Positions 16,493 to 25,173 of a stretch of DNA of 32,296 nt are shown one piece after another. Made by a program: the position numbers and the translations under genes. Each line of letters opens with the position of its first letter. Position 1 is the stretch's first letter. Below the pieces are notes generated by a model. It did not search any database, had not been told where the DNA came from, and saw only the letters and a program-made list of their open reading frames with translations. This stretch comes from a candidate division CSSED10-310 bacterium (GTDB taxonomy: Bacteria; CSSED10-310): positions 1-32,296 of the forward strand of contig JAFGMN010000345.1 of the NCBI GenBank assembly GCA_016927515.1. Reading direction: 5' to 3'.

Positions 16493-17806
16493 ATGAGCGA
16501 GAAAAAAATTCTGTTGTTAGGCGCAGGTCTTGTCACCGAACCGCTGGTGGGTTATTTGTTGAACGTTCCTGGTTTTCGTTTGACAATCGCTACCCGGACG
16601 GTGTCGAAGGCTGAAAAACTCATCAAAGGACATTCCCGGGGAGTGGCTAAAAGTTTGGATGTTTCAAACGAAGCCAGCCTGGAAGCAGAGATCATGGATC
16701 ATGATCTGACGATTAGTCTTTTACCAGCCACGATGCATCCCATCGCTGCGCGCATGTGTCTGAAACACCGGAAGCATCTGGTCACCACGTCGTACGTCAG
16801 CCCGATAATGAAGGGTTTTCACGAGGAAGCCGTATCGAAAGGATTGATTTTCCTTAATGAACTGGGATTGGACCCCGGTATCGATCACATGTCCGCAATG
16901 CGGATTATTCACACCGTGGAAGCCGCCGGCGGCCAGGTGACCGGTTTCAGGTCCTATTGTGGCGGATTACCAGCACCGGAAGCCAATACCAATCCCTTCG
17001 GATACAAATTCTCCTGGGCACCCCGGGGCGTTATTCTGGCCTCCCGAAACCCGGCACATTTCCTGTGGAACGGCATTGAAAAGGACATCCCGGGTGTTGA
17101 TCTGTTTACCGAAAATCATCCTCTGGAAGTCGGCGGAATGGCATTCGAAGCGTATCCCAACCGGGATTCCATGCCCTATCAAGCAATGTATGGCCTCGAA
17201 GGCGTGCATACCATGTTCCGTGGCACATTGCGAAATCCGGGCTGGTGCAAAACGATGAAAACATTGGTCGATTTTGGCTACCTCGATTTGACTGAAAAGC
17301 GATTTGCTGCATCGACATACCGGGAGCTGTTCCATGAACTGCTGGGAACGACGGGCGACCCACGAAAAGCGGCAGCAAATCAATCGGGTCTGCCTGAACA
17401 TCACTTTGTTTTCGACCGGATGGAATGGATGGGTTTATTCAGTACCGATCCACTGCAACCCGATACATCGACCGCACTGGATCATCTTACCCATAAGTGC
17501 CTGGAAAAACTTCAGTTTGCTCCGGGCGAACGGGATATGATCGTCCTCCACCATATTTTTGAAGCTCAGATCGGTGAAGAGACGAAAACCATTACCAGTA
17601 CTTTGATCGATTACGGTGTCCCGCACGGCCAAACGGCGATGGCTCGCACGGTGAGTCTGCCAGCGGCAATCGGCACTCGGCTGATTCTTCAGAATAAGCT
17701 GACAACACCCGGGGTCCTGATTCCCGTGTCACCCGATATCTATCATCCGGTCCTTGATGAATTGGATTCTCTGGGTATTCACTGCATCGAAAGCGGACTG
17801 GAATAA
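16493..17806 (+). CDS. saccharopine dehydrogenase (AASS C-terminal half homologue)
   Basis: KKILLLGAGLVTEPLVGYLL; NELGLDPGIDHMSAMRIIHTVEAAGGQVTGFRSYCGGLPAPEANTNPFGYKFSWAPRGVILASRNPA matches eukaryotic-type SDH. Confidence 0.92.
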   Translation: MSEKKILLLGAGLVTEPLVGYLLNVPGFRLTIATRTVSKAEKLIKGHSRGVAKSLDVSNEASLEAEIMDHDLTISLLPATMHPIAARMCLKHRKHLVTTSYVSPIMKGFHEEAVSKGLIFLNELGLDPGIDHMSAMRIIHTVEAAGGQVTGFRSYCGGLPAPEANTNPFGYKFSWAPRGVILASRNPAHFLWNGIEKDIPGVDLFTENHPLEVGGMAFEAYPNRDSMPYQAMYGLEGVHTMFRGTLRNPGWCKTMKTLVDFGYLDLTEKRFAASTYRELFHELLGTTGDPRKAAANQSGLPEHHFVFDRMEWMGLFSTDPLQPDTSTALDHLTHKCLEKLQFAPGERDMIVLHHIFEAQIGEETKTITSTLIDYGVPHGQTAMARTVSLPAAIGTRLILQNKLTTPGVLIPVSPDIYHPVLDELDSLGIHCIESGLE

Positions 17807-17823
17807 TCGGCTCGTCGGTACCG

Positions 17824-18825
17824 GTGAAGATATCGGTTGTCATTCCGTCGGCCCGTGCGCCGGATGTTTTTCCGGAATGTCTTGCATCTGTGTTCCACGA
17901 TGACGATGGCCCTCTGGAAGTCATCATTGTCGATGATGCGATGGACGATCATGCGTATCGCATTGTGACTGAATCTGCTGAAAAACACCCCGTTTGGATT
18001 TTGGATAGCCGGGGACGGGGTGTTTCCGCTGCGCGGAATGCCGGAGCGTGTTCAGCGGCAGGCGATGTTATCCTGTTCATGGATACGGATGTGGTTCTCC
18101 GCCCTGGAGCCTTCCGGATCATCCGGAACGCGCTGAGGGATCCCGGCATCGACGGCATTGTCGGTATCCAGGCCGCGAATCTCCGTTTTACCGGTTTTTT
18201 CAGTCGATGGAAAAATCACTGGATGCGTTTCACGTATCACCGACTCAGCGGGAACATTCACCTGTTTTATACCAGCTGCGCGGTGATCCGGAAGGATGTT
18301 TTCATTGCGTCCGGCGGTTTTGATGAAACGTATCGGTTACCCAGTATTGAGGACACGGTATTCGGATCGCGGCTGGGACGATTGAAACGGGTCATCCGTC
18401 CCGAGCCCTGTTTTGAGGTGGAACATGTTAAGGCGTATGGGTTCCGGAGCGTTTTGGCAACGGATCGCAAGCGATCATCCGCCCTTGTCCGGTACGCAAT
18501 GAGAAATGTCCTGGCGGGGCACGATTCCGGTGCAGGAGACACTTCCGTGCCTACCGGTTTCATGCTCAGTGCGGGAATGATGATTCTGTTTCTTCTGTCA
18601 GGTCTTGCCACCATTCTGGGCGAAGGGGTGATCGGATCAATGCTGATGGCGGGGAGCATTTCTGCTGTTTGGCTGCTGAACATCGATTGGCTGGCTTACC
18701 TGCGCCGCGTGCAGGGTCCGGGATTCATGGCCGGAGCCATGCTGTTTCTGCCGGTTGATCTGCTCTGGGTGATCGCTGGAATCGTGCAGGGTTCGATCGG
18801 GTTTGCTCTGGGTAGAAAATACTGA
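17824..18825 (+). CDS. family 2 glycosyltransferase with C-terminal TM helices
   Basis: GTG start; KISVVIPSARAPDVFPECLASV...VIIVDDAMDD...SRGRGVSAARNAGACSAAGDVILFMDTDV; C-terminal hydrophobic region. Confidence 0.9.
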   Translation: MKISVVIPSARAPDVFPECLASVFHDDDGPLEVIIVDDAMDDHAYRIVTESAEKHPVWILDSRGRGVSAARNAGACSAAGDVILFMDTDVVLRPGAFRIIRNALRDPGIDGIVGIQAANLRFTGFFSRWKNHWMRFTYHRLSGNIHLFYTSCAVIRKDVFIASGGFDETYRLPSIEDTVFGSRLGRLKRVIRPEPCFEVEHVKAYGFRSVLATDRKRSSALVRYAMRNVLAGHDSGAGDTSVPTGFMLSAGMMILFLLSGLATILGEGVIGSMLMAGSISAVWLLNIDWLAYLRRVQGPGFMAGAMLFLPVDLLWVIAGIVQGSIGFALGRKY

Positions 18826-18876
18826 CTTAAACGCCGTATGTCGGATCCGTTGCCGGGGTGTTCCCGATACATGGCC

Positions 18877-20595
18877 TCACTCGGGCATAACATAGCCCAG
18901 TGCCCTGAGCTTTTCCAACGTTTCTGGCGATCGGTCTTCCCGGGCTATCCGTCGGCGCTGCTCTGCCGCTCCGAATCCGGCATGCAGGTCGGAGATGCAT
19001 GCGGAACTGAATTCCGGGTAATCGTTCCGGACATTGTGCCGCTCACCGGGATCCTGTGAGAGGGCATACAATGCATCGTATCCCGAATCCGGAAACACCA
19101 TCATTTTCCAGGATTCAGTGCGAATGCCCCGCTGTTTGGTTGCCCGGGGATTCATGACGATTCCAAAATTTTCGATCAGCGCGGCATGTCGATGGACCGG
19201 ACCCAGCATATCGAATCCTTCCATGGATTCAGCAGGAGGCAATCCTGCAAAGGGAAGTACCGTCGTTGCAACGTCAACGGCGCTGGCCAGACGGGGGTCC
19301 AGACCGGTGATGGCGGGTTGTCCTGGAGCATAGATTGTCATCCAAATGGACAGGGCCGGTTCGTAAATATCTTCACCATGAGTAAAAAAGAAACCATGTT
19401 CTCCAAAACTTTCACCATGATCCGAAAGTAAAACGACCAGTGTATCGTCCAGCGGAACGGATTGCGCCAGATGGTGCATCAATTCACCGACCGCTCGGTC
19501 CATTTCCGAAACCTCACCTAGATACAATTCCTCCGGCCGGCCCGGATCAGGTGGTACCTTTGTGAATGCCACAGCTTTTCGTGCGTTCTCTTCCGCATAT
19601 TCATCTGGCCACTCCAGTTGGTCCCGTTGAATCATCCGGTGATAGTAGTGCTGTTCGCGGATCGGGGGTGCGTAGGGAGAATGGGGATCGAAGTAATGAA
19701 CCCATAGAAAGAACGGAACACCATCACCGGTATATTTACGGAGCCAGGGAATGGCCAGCGAGTTCGTTGATCGGCAATTTCGCTCCATACGGCCTTTTTC
19801 TCGCCAATTTTTCCAGGCTTTATACCATGACGCCTGTCTGAGGTCGCCGGGAGCGCCGAACCGATCATCGTAGATCATGAAGCCCTGATTGAGTCCGAAC
19901 CGTCGATCGAGTGGAAAACAACTGACAAAAGCGGCGGTTCGCCAGCCGTTGTTCCGTAGAATTTCCGTCAGCGTGACGGAATCAATTCCCAGGCGGTATC
20001 GATTTTCCTTAGCGCCATGAACTGCGGGGATCATCGATGTCAGCATGGAGGCATGACTCGGTGTTGTCATCGGCACCGGGCAGACGGAATTGATGAAATG
20101 GCGACCCAGACGGGAGAGCCGATCGAGGGTCGGGGTGCGGACAAAGGGATGGCCGCCGGAGCCGGTTGCATCGGATCGAAGTGTGTCCAGGGTGATGAGG
20201 AGGATATTGGGCGCGTGATCGGGAGGGGTTCCTGTGAGCGGGGAGAATGACCAGCCGACATTGGCGGCGATGAGGATCATGGAGAGTGTTGTCAGAATGC
20301 TGAGGATAATGAGGGATCGATGCCCGGATTTTATCCGTTTGAAAGGAGAAAGGGCTGCCAGAACCGCGAGGGTGCAGAGAGAGCCCAGGGCACCGAATCC
20401 GATGGCGTCCCAAACGATAAATCCGACGATCTGTCCGGTTCGATCGAAACTGGCCAGACCAAAAAAAATGACCATCAAACTATCTATTATACCAAACACG
20501 GCACCGGCATTGAAACCTCCCCACAGTGCAAAGAACCAGCGGGATCTTTTCCGCTGTGGTATGGGAGTAAGCGGGGTTTCGGTTGTTGCTTTCAT
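18877..20595 (-). CDS. membrane-anchored sulfatase/alkaline-phosphatase-superfamily protein
   Basis: PNILLITLDTLRSDATGSGGHPFVRTPTLDRLSRLG...VPMTTPSHASMLTS...LSDHGESFGEHGFFFTHGEDIYEP; N-terminal TM helices. Start at 20595 overlaps the upstream stop (TGATG). Confidence 0.9.
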   Translation of the reverse strand: MKATTETPLTPIPQRKRSRWFFALWGGFNAGAVFGIIDSLMVIFFGLASFDRTGQIVGFIVWDAIGFGALGSLCTLAVLAALSPFKRIKSGHRSLIILSILTTLSMILIAANVGWSFSPLTGTPPDHAPNILLITLDTLRSDATGSGGHPFVRTPTLDRLSRLGRHFINSVCPVPMTTPSHASMLTSMIPAVHGAKENRYRLGIDSVTLTEILRNNGWRTAAFVSCFPLDRRFGLNQGFMIYDDRFGAPGDLRQASWYKAWKNWREKGRMERNCRSTNSLAIPWLRKYTGDGVPFFLWVHYFDPHSPYAPPIREQHYYHRMIQRDQLEWPDEYAEENARKAVAFTKVPPDPGRPEELYLGEVSEMDRAVGELMHHLAQSVPLDDTLVVLLSDHGESFGEHGFFFTHGEDIYEPALSIWMTIYAPGQPAITGLDPRLASAVDVATTVLPFAGLPPAESMEGFDMLGPVHRHAALIENFGIVMNPRATKQRGIRTESWKMMVFPDSGYDALYALSQDPGERHNVRNDYPEFSSACISDLHAGFGAAEQRRRIAREDRSPETLEKLRALGYVMPE

Positions 20596-22010
20596 CAGTA
20601 ATTCTGTTTCCAAAGCCTGGCGCGCTTGACGATTTCGTAAAACGGCATTTTATAGGTTTTCGAGTATCGCCAGGCATAGGTTATATTAAAAAGCGCGCGG
20701 GTCAACCATGTATCGGGATGGTTACGGGCGATCCGGCGAATCAGGGGTCCGAAGGAAGGCCAGCGGACGGCGATATAAAACAGCTTCTGCAGGACGATCA
20801 GCGCTTCGGCATCAGGATTCCGGATCACGGATCGATTGAAATAGGATTGATTCAGATTATCGACTCCGTAGGATGCGTCGAGTACCCCCATGGACCGGGC
20901 AAAGGCTTCCAATTCAGTGCCCGGATACGGTTGAATGATGGAACACCATGGATAATCGCTGCGGATGATTTGATTCAATCGAATGGTTTCCCACGCATTT
21001 TCAAATGTCTCCCCTGGCATTCCCACCATATTGAATGTACCGATTTTGATCTTGTTTTGGCGTAGTAATCGAGCCGTATCGATGATCTGCTGACGCTCCA
21101 CTTTCTTTCCCAACACCTGGTTACGAATGTAGTCGTTCCCGCTTTCCAGGCCGAAATACGCAATGTAGCACCCCGCTTTTTTCATCGCTTCGATCATGTC
21201 CGGCGTCGCTGTATCCGCACGGATCAGGCACGAAAAGGGAAGACCGATGTCGCGACCGTAGCGATCCAGGAAATCGATAAGCCAGTGGGTGTCCAGGAGG
21301 AAGACCTCGTCATCGAATCGAACGGATTTTAGTGGGAATCGATCTCTGACCGATTGAATTTCAAGACACACTTTTTCGGGTGCTGGTTGCCGGACCATTG
21401 TGCCCAATCCGCTATACACCATTTTATATGCTTTATTGCTGCAAAAGGTGCAATTGAAAGGGCAACCTCTACCTGTTATGAAATGCTTACTAGGACTGTT
21501 TCGCAGAATGGGGTATCGGTCGTAATATAGATTTCGATCGGGTTCTGGCAGCGTATTCAAATCGTCGATCAGTGGACGGAGAGAATTCCGTGTGATTCGA
21601 CCATTCGTTTTCACCCAGAGGTTGCCGATGTCATCGAATCCGGTATTGGCATCCAACCGGCCTGCCAGATCGACGAGAGCACCTTCTCCTTCGCCGATAC
21701 AGATAGCATCGATGGCTTCGTGATCGATAAAATCAGGGAAGAATGTTGGATGAGGTCCCCCCGCAATTGTCATCGCGCCGGTCGCTTTCCGGACCTCCCC
21801 CAACGCATTGGCGACCCACGTATGGCTGCCACTGACGGTATAAGCGCCGACGATATCCGGTTTCCGCTGGAGAGCATATTCGGCGATGGCCTTGGGACGG
21901 TTATCGATGATCAGGTCGACATCGTGACCTTTTTGTTTCAGAACGGACGACAGAATCATGGTGCCCAGGAACTCGAACCAGAAATTCTGAATGAAAAGGA
22001 TTCGTGCCAT
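20595..22010 (-). CDS. B12-binding radical SAM protein (paralogue of 486-1910)
   Basis: 471 aa; GRGCPFNCTFCSNKAYKMVYSG; MARILFIQNFWFEFLGTMILSSVLKQKGHDVDLIIDNRP; collinear with 486-1910. Confidence 0.93.
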   Translation of the reverse strand: MARILFIQNFWFEFLGTMILSSVLKQKGHDVDLIIDNRPKAIAEYALQRKPDIVGAYTVSGSHTWVANALGEVRKATGAMTIAGGPHPTFFPDFIDHEAIDAICIGEGEGALVDLAGRLDANTGFDDIGNLWVKTNGRITRNSLRPLIDDLNTLPEPDRNLYYDRYPILRNSPSKHFITGRGCPFNCTFCSNKAYKMVYSGLGTMVRQPAPEKVCLEIQSVRDRFPLKSVRFDDEVFLLDTHWLIDFLDRYGRDIGLPFSCLIRADTATPDMIEAMKKAGCYIAYFGLESGNDYIRNQVLGKKVERQQIIDTARLLRQNKIKIGTFNMVGMPGETFENAWETIRLNQIIRSDYPWCSIIQPYPGTELEAFARSMGVLDASYGVDNLNQSYFNRSVIRNPDAEALIVLQKLFYIAVRWPSFGPLIRRIARNHPDTWLTRALFNITYAWRYSKTYKMPFYEIVKRARLWKQNY

Positions 22011-22015
22011 CCGGG

Positions 22016-23431
22016 TCAGACCTTGTTTTTAACCAACGTTCGCACGCCGCCGCGGATCAGGGTCAACGCCTTTCCCGGCGGTAGTTTGATCAGCTTCACG
22101 ACCTGGCGGAATACATATCGGGGCCGGAGATAGAAGCGTCGATATGCCCGAGCGATGGTTCGACGGATTTCATCTTCTGTTCGACCTTCCGGAACGTAAA
22201 CAACTTCATTGAATACATTATACGTCGTTGGATCGTCGTTGATGATCGTCCCGGATGTCTGGGCCAGATCAGATAAGTCATTGCCGGGATAAGGAACGAA
22301 GGTCAACCAATACACGTAATCGGGATCTAACTCCAGCCCGAACCGGATTGACTGCTCCGTGTCTTCCACTGTTTCCGTCGGCAGAGTCAACATAAAAGAT
22401 GCGACGGTTTCGATTCCGATCGTGCGGCAGAGAGCAAAGGCTTTGCGGGCTTGATCCAGGGTTGTCCCTTTCCGGATTAGTTTCAACAGGCGTTCCACAC
22501 CGGTCTCGACACCAAAAAAAATCTGGTAACACCCGGCCTGTTTCATGGTGCGAAGCAGTTCTTCGTCAACAAGATCCACACGGGTGAAGCACGCCCACGG
22601 AATCGTGATTCCATTTGTGATCATTGCATTGCACAACGTGAGGACACGATTCCGGTTGACAGTGAATGTTTCGTCATAAAACTGCAACCCGTCGATTTGG
22701 AATTGCTTGATCATTTGCCGGATATCTGCGATGACCTTATCAGCGGAGCGAAACCTGAACGACTTTCCAAAAATCAGATCACCGGAGCAATATGAGCAAT
22801 TGAATGGGCACCCTCGGCTGGTGAACAGGTGGAGAGTGCGGCTTCCGCGGAGTTGGGCTGAACTGTGATAGGCCTGCATGGGGAACAGGTGCAGGGCGGG
22901 AAACGGAAGATCATCCAGGTTATGAATCAATGGAGGACGTGGCGTGAACACGATCTGTCCTTCGGCGTCTTTAAAAGCAATTCCCGGAACATCGTTCCAA
23001 TCGCGATTGTTTTCAAGTGCACTCAGCAGTTTCCGGGTCGGCTCCTCTCCCTCTCCGATGACGACAACGTCCACAACACCGTCCCGAAGCTGATCCTCAG
23101 GAAACAGCGTGGCTTGTACACCACCGTAAACAATGACAATATCCGGATCGACCGCCCGCGCTTCCTCCGCCACCCGGCGGCACCGTCGAAGATTCGCACA
23201 AAAAGTCTGAAAACCGATCACATGCGGTTTGAACTCCCGGACGATCTGCTGAATTCCATCATACCCGATGGGTTCGGCTTCCGAATCGACCACCCGAACG
23301 GTATGTCCGTCCGACTCGGCCACGGCCGCTATGAATCCAAGCCCCATGGATGGATACACTGCACCCGCCTCCAGAAGATCGCCGTAGCGTTCCTTCAGCG
23401 TACTCGGCGGAATGACCAGTAAAACCCTCAA
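22016..23431 (-). CDS. B12-binding radical SAM protein (TTG start)
   Basis: MRVLLVIPPS...PSMGLGFIAAVAESDGHTVRVVDSEA; SRGCPFNCSYCSGDLIFGKSFRFRSADKVIADI. GGAG is 6 nt before TTG at 23431. Confidence 0.93.
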   Translation of the reverse strand: MRVLLVIPPSTLKERYGDLLEAGAVYPSMGLGFIAAVAESDGHTVRVVDSEAEPIGYDGIQQIVREFKPHVIGFQTFCANLRRCRRVAEEARAVDPDIVIVYGGVQATLFPEDQLRDGVVDVVVIGEGEEPTRKLLSALENNRDWNDVPGIAFKDAEGQIVFTPRPPLIHNLDDLPFPALHLFPMQAYHSSAQLRGSRTLHLFTSRGCPFNCSYCSGDLIFGKSFRFRSADKVIADIRQMIKQFQIDGLQFYDETFTVNRNRVLTLCNAMITNGITIPWACFTRVDLVDEELLRTMKQAGCYQIFFGVETGVERLLKLIRKGTTLDQARKAFALCRTIGIETVASFMLTLPTETVEDTEQSIRFGLELDPDYVYWLTFVPYPGNDLSDLAQTSGTIINDDPTTYNVFNEVVYVPEGRTEDEIRRTIARAYRRFYLRPRYVFRQVVKLIKLPPGKALTLIRGGVRTLVKNKV

Positions 23432-23469
23432 TGAAAGCTCCTTTCATCGGACTCTCCCGTAGAGTCCGA
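23429..23469 (-). promoter_or_regulatory. two abutting perfect hairpins in the leader, the second enclosing the SD and touching the start codon
   Basis: mRNA sense: UCGGACUCU-ACGGG-AGAGUCCGA followed by (A)UGAAAG-GAG-CUUUCA(U), then TTG start. Stems of 9 bp and 6-7 bp, no mismatches. Confidence 0.6.
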
Positions 23470-23528
23470 ATTCATTACCATACTCATTACAGCTTCTAAA
23501 TCCAAACCTTTTTAGTGATAAATTAACT

Positions 23529-23557
23529 TTGACTTATAGTGCAAAAATTGCCATATT
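23529..23557 (+). promoter_or_regulatory. putative promoter TTGACT-N17-CATATT upstream of the response regulator
   Basis: -35 TTGACT 23529-23534, 17-nt spacer, -10 CATATT 23552-23557, in an AT-rich intergenic region. Confidence 0.4.
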
Positions 23558-23604
23558 TTCGCAAAAGGCGGTTCGGAAGAGCGGCCTGAGGGAGTTTACA
23601 TTTC

Positions 23605-25173
23605 ATGGGAATGCTCAATCCACAACTGTCCGGCTGTGCAGGTGATATCGGTCATTCAGATGAAATCGAACGGCGGATTAAAGCACCCTGGAAAGTCATT
23701 ATTGCCGATGATGAGCCTGAAATCCATTCTGTGACACGGCTCGTGCTGGATGGATTTGAGTTCGATCATCGCCGCTTGCAATTTATCAGCACCTATTCGG
23801 GAATGGATACATGTGCTGTGATCAGGGAAAATCCGGACACGGCATTGTTGTTGTTGGATGTGGTTATGGAATCGGAGGATGCGGGGTTGCGGGTGGTCCG
23901 ATATATCCGGGAAGAGTTAGGTAATCTCTTTGTGCGGATTGTGCTTCGAACGGGCCAGCCGGGTCAAGCGCCAGAACGTCAGGTGATTTCAGCCTATGAT
24001 ATCAACGATTACAAGGAAAAGACGGATCTGACGGCTGAACGATTGTTTACGATGGTCATGTCGAGCCTGCGCACCTACCGGGATCTGCAGCTTATCGATC
24101 GCAACCGGCGAAGCCTTGAGAGGATTGTTGAAACATCGCCACGAATACTCGGTTATCATTCATTGGGTGAACTGGCGAGAGAGATCCTGTGGCAATTAGG
24201 AGCACTTCTCCATATCGACAACGGCTACTCGGTGGCCTCGGAAAACGCGTTATTCGTCATCTGGGATCGGGAAATACCGTTTTGCCTGGCGGGTTCCGGT
24301 CGGTTTGTCGACGCTGGTAAAAAACCGCTCAGCGATGTTCTCTCTCCTGAGTTACAACAACGCATGCTGTCAGCACTGGATCAGAAGGCCGCGTTTTTTT
24401 CTGACCGGCAGTACTGTGGATGGTTTCGGAGCGCCAATGGAGCGCAACATGCCATTTACCTGGAGTGCTCACGGATGCTCGAGCAGCAGGACCGGGAACT
24501 GATCCGTTTGTTTGCAACAACGGCAGCGGCTGCCTTCGAAACGATCCATCTGAACAAGGAAATCGAAGCGACGCAGAAAGAGATCATCGATACACTCGGT
24601 GAAATGGTGGAATGCCGGTTTCGGGAAATGGGTAATCACGTCCGCCGGGTATCCGAATACGCCCAATTGCTTGCGCTGAAAGCCGGTCTCAGTGAAAAGG
24701 AAGCGGAAATTCTGAAATTTGCAGCTCCCATGCATGATATCGGGAAAATCGGTATTCCGGATGATATCCTGAAAAAACCGGGACGGCTCACATTCGATGA
24801 ATTCGAGATTATGAAGCGGCATACTTCGATCGGATTTAATATACTGAAACGTTCCGAACGAGATATCCTCAAGGCCGGTTCGATTATTGCGTTGCAGCAT
24901 CATGAACGATGGGATGGTAAAGGATATCCGCAAGGGTTAAAAGGCAACGAAATCCATGTTCTCGGAAGAATCACGCGCCTGGTGGATGTGTTCGATGCAT
25001 TGAGCAATCGACGGGTTTACAAGGATGCATGGCCTTTGGAGCAGATCTTGGAATATATCAGGGAAGAAAGCGGCGCTCAGTTCGACCCCCTCCTGGTTGA
25101 TCTATTCCTCGTCCATATCGACGCGTTCTTACAGATTAAGGATCAGTACCCGGACGAAGCGAAGCAGCGGTGA
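23605..25173 (+). CDS. response regulator with DUF3369 and HD-GYP phosphodiesterase domain
   Basis: Receiver VIIADDEPEIHSVTR...ALLLLDVVMES; DUF3369-like middle; MHDIGKIGIPDDILKKPGRL...ALQHHERWDGKGYPQGLKGNEIHVLGRITRLVDVFDAL. Confidence 0.92.
   Translation: MGMLNPQLSGCAGDIGHSDEIERRIKAPWKVIIADDEPEIHSVTRLVLDGFEFDHRRLQFISTYSGMDTCAVIRENPDTALLLLDVVMESEDAGLRVVRYIREELGNLFVRIVLRTGQPGQAPERQVISAYDINDYKEKTDLTAERLFTMVMSSLRTYRDLQLIDRNRRSLERIVETSPRILGYHSLGELAREILWQLGALLHIDNGYSVASENALFVIWDREIPFCLAGSGRFVDAGKKPLSDVLSPELQQRMLSALDQKAAFFSDRQYCGWFRSANGAQHAIYLECSRMLEQQDRELIRLFATTAAAAFETIHLNKEIEATQKEIIDTLGEMVECRFREMGNHVRRVSEYAQLLALKAGLSEKEAEILKFAAPMHDIGKIGIPDDILKKPGRLTFDEFEIMKRHTSIGFNILKRSERDILKAGSIIALQHHERWDGKGYPQGLKGNEIHVLGRITRLVDVFDALSNRRVYKDAWPLEQILEYIREESGAQFDPLLVDLFLVHIDAFLQIKDQYPDEAKQR

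Noticed and set aside
23259-23447. 62-aa ORF whose ATG lies in the hairpin, considered as an overlapping leader peptide
   Set aside because: Out of frame inside the radical SAM N-terminus; composition is a frame-shift by-product and the GGAG spacing fits the TTG start.
23472-23490. TCATTAC direct repeat (12-bp period) in the divergent intergenic region
   Set aside because: Short and AT-rich; expected by chance at this length.
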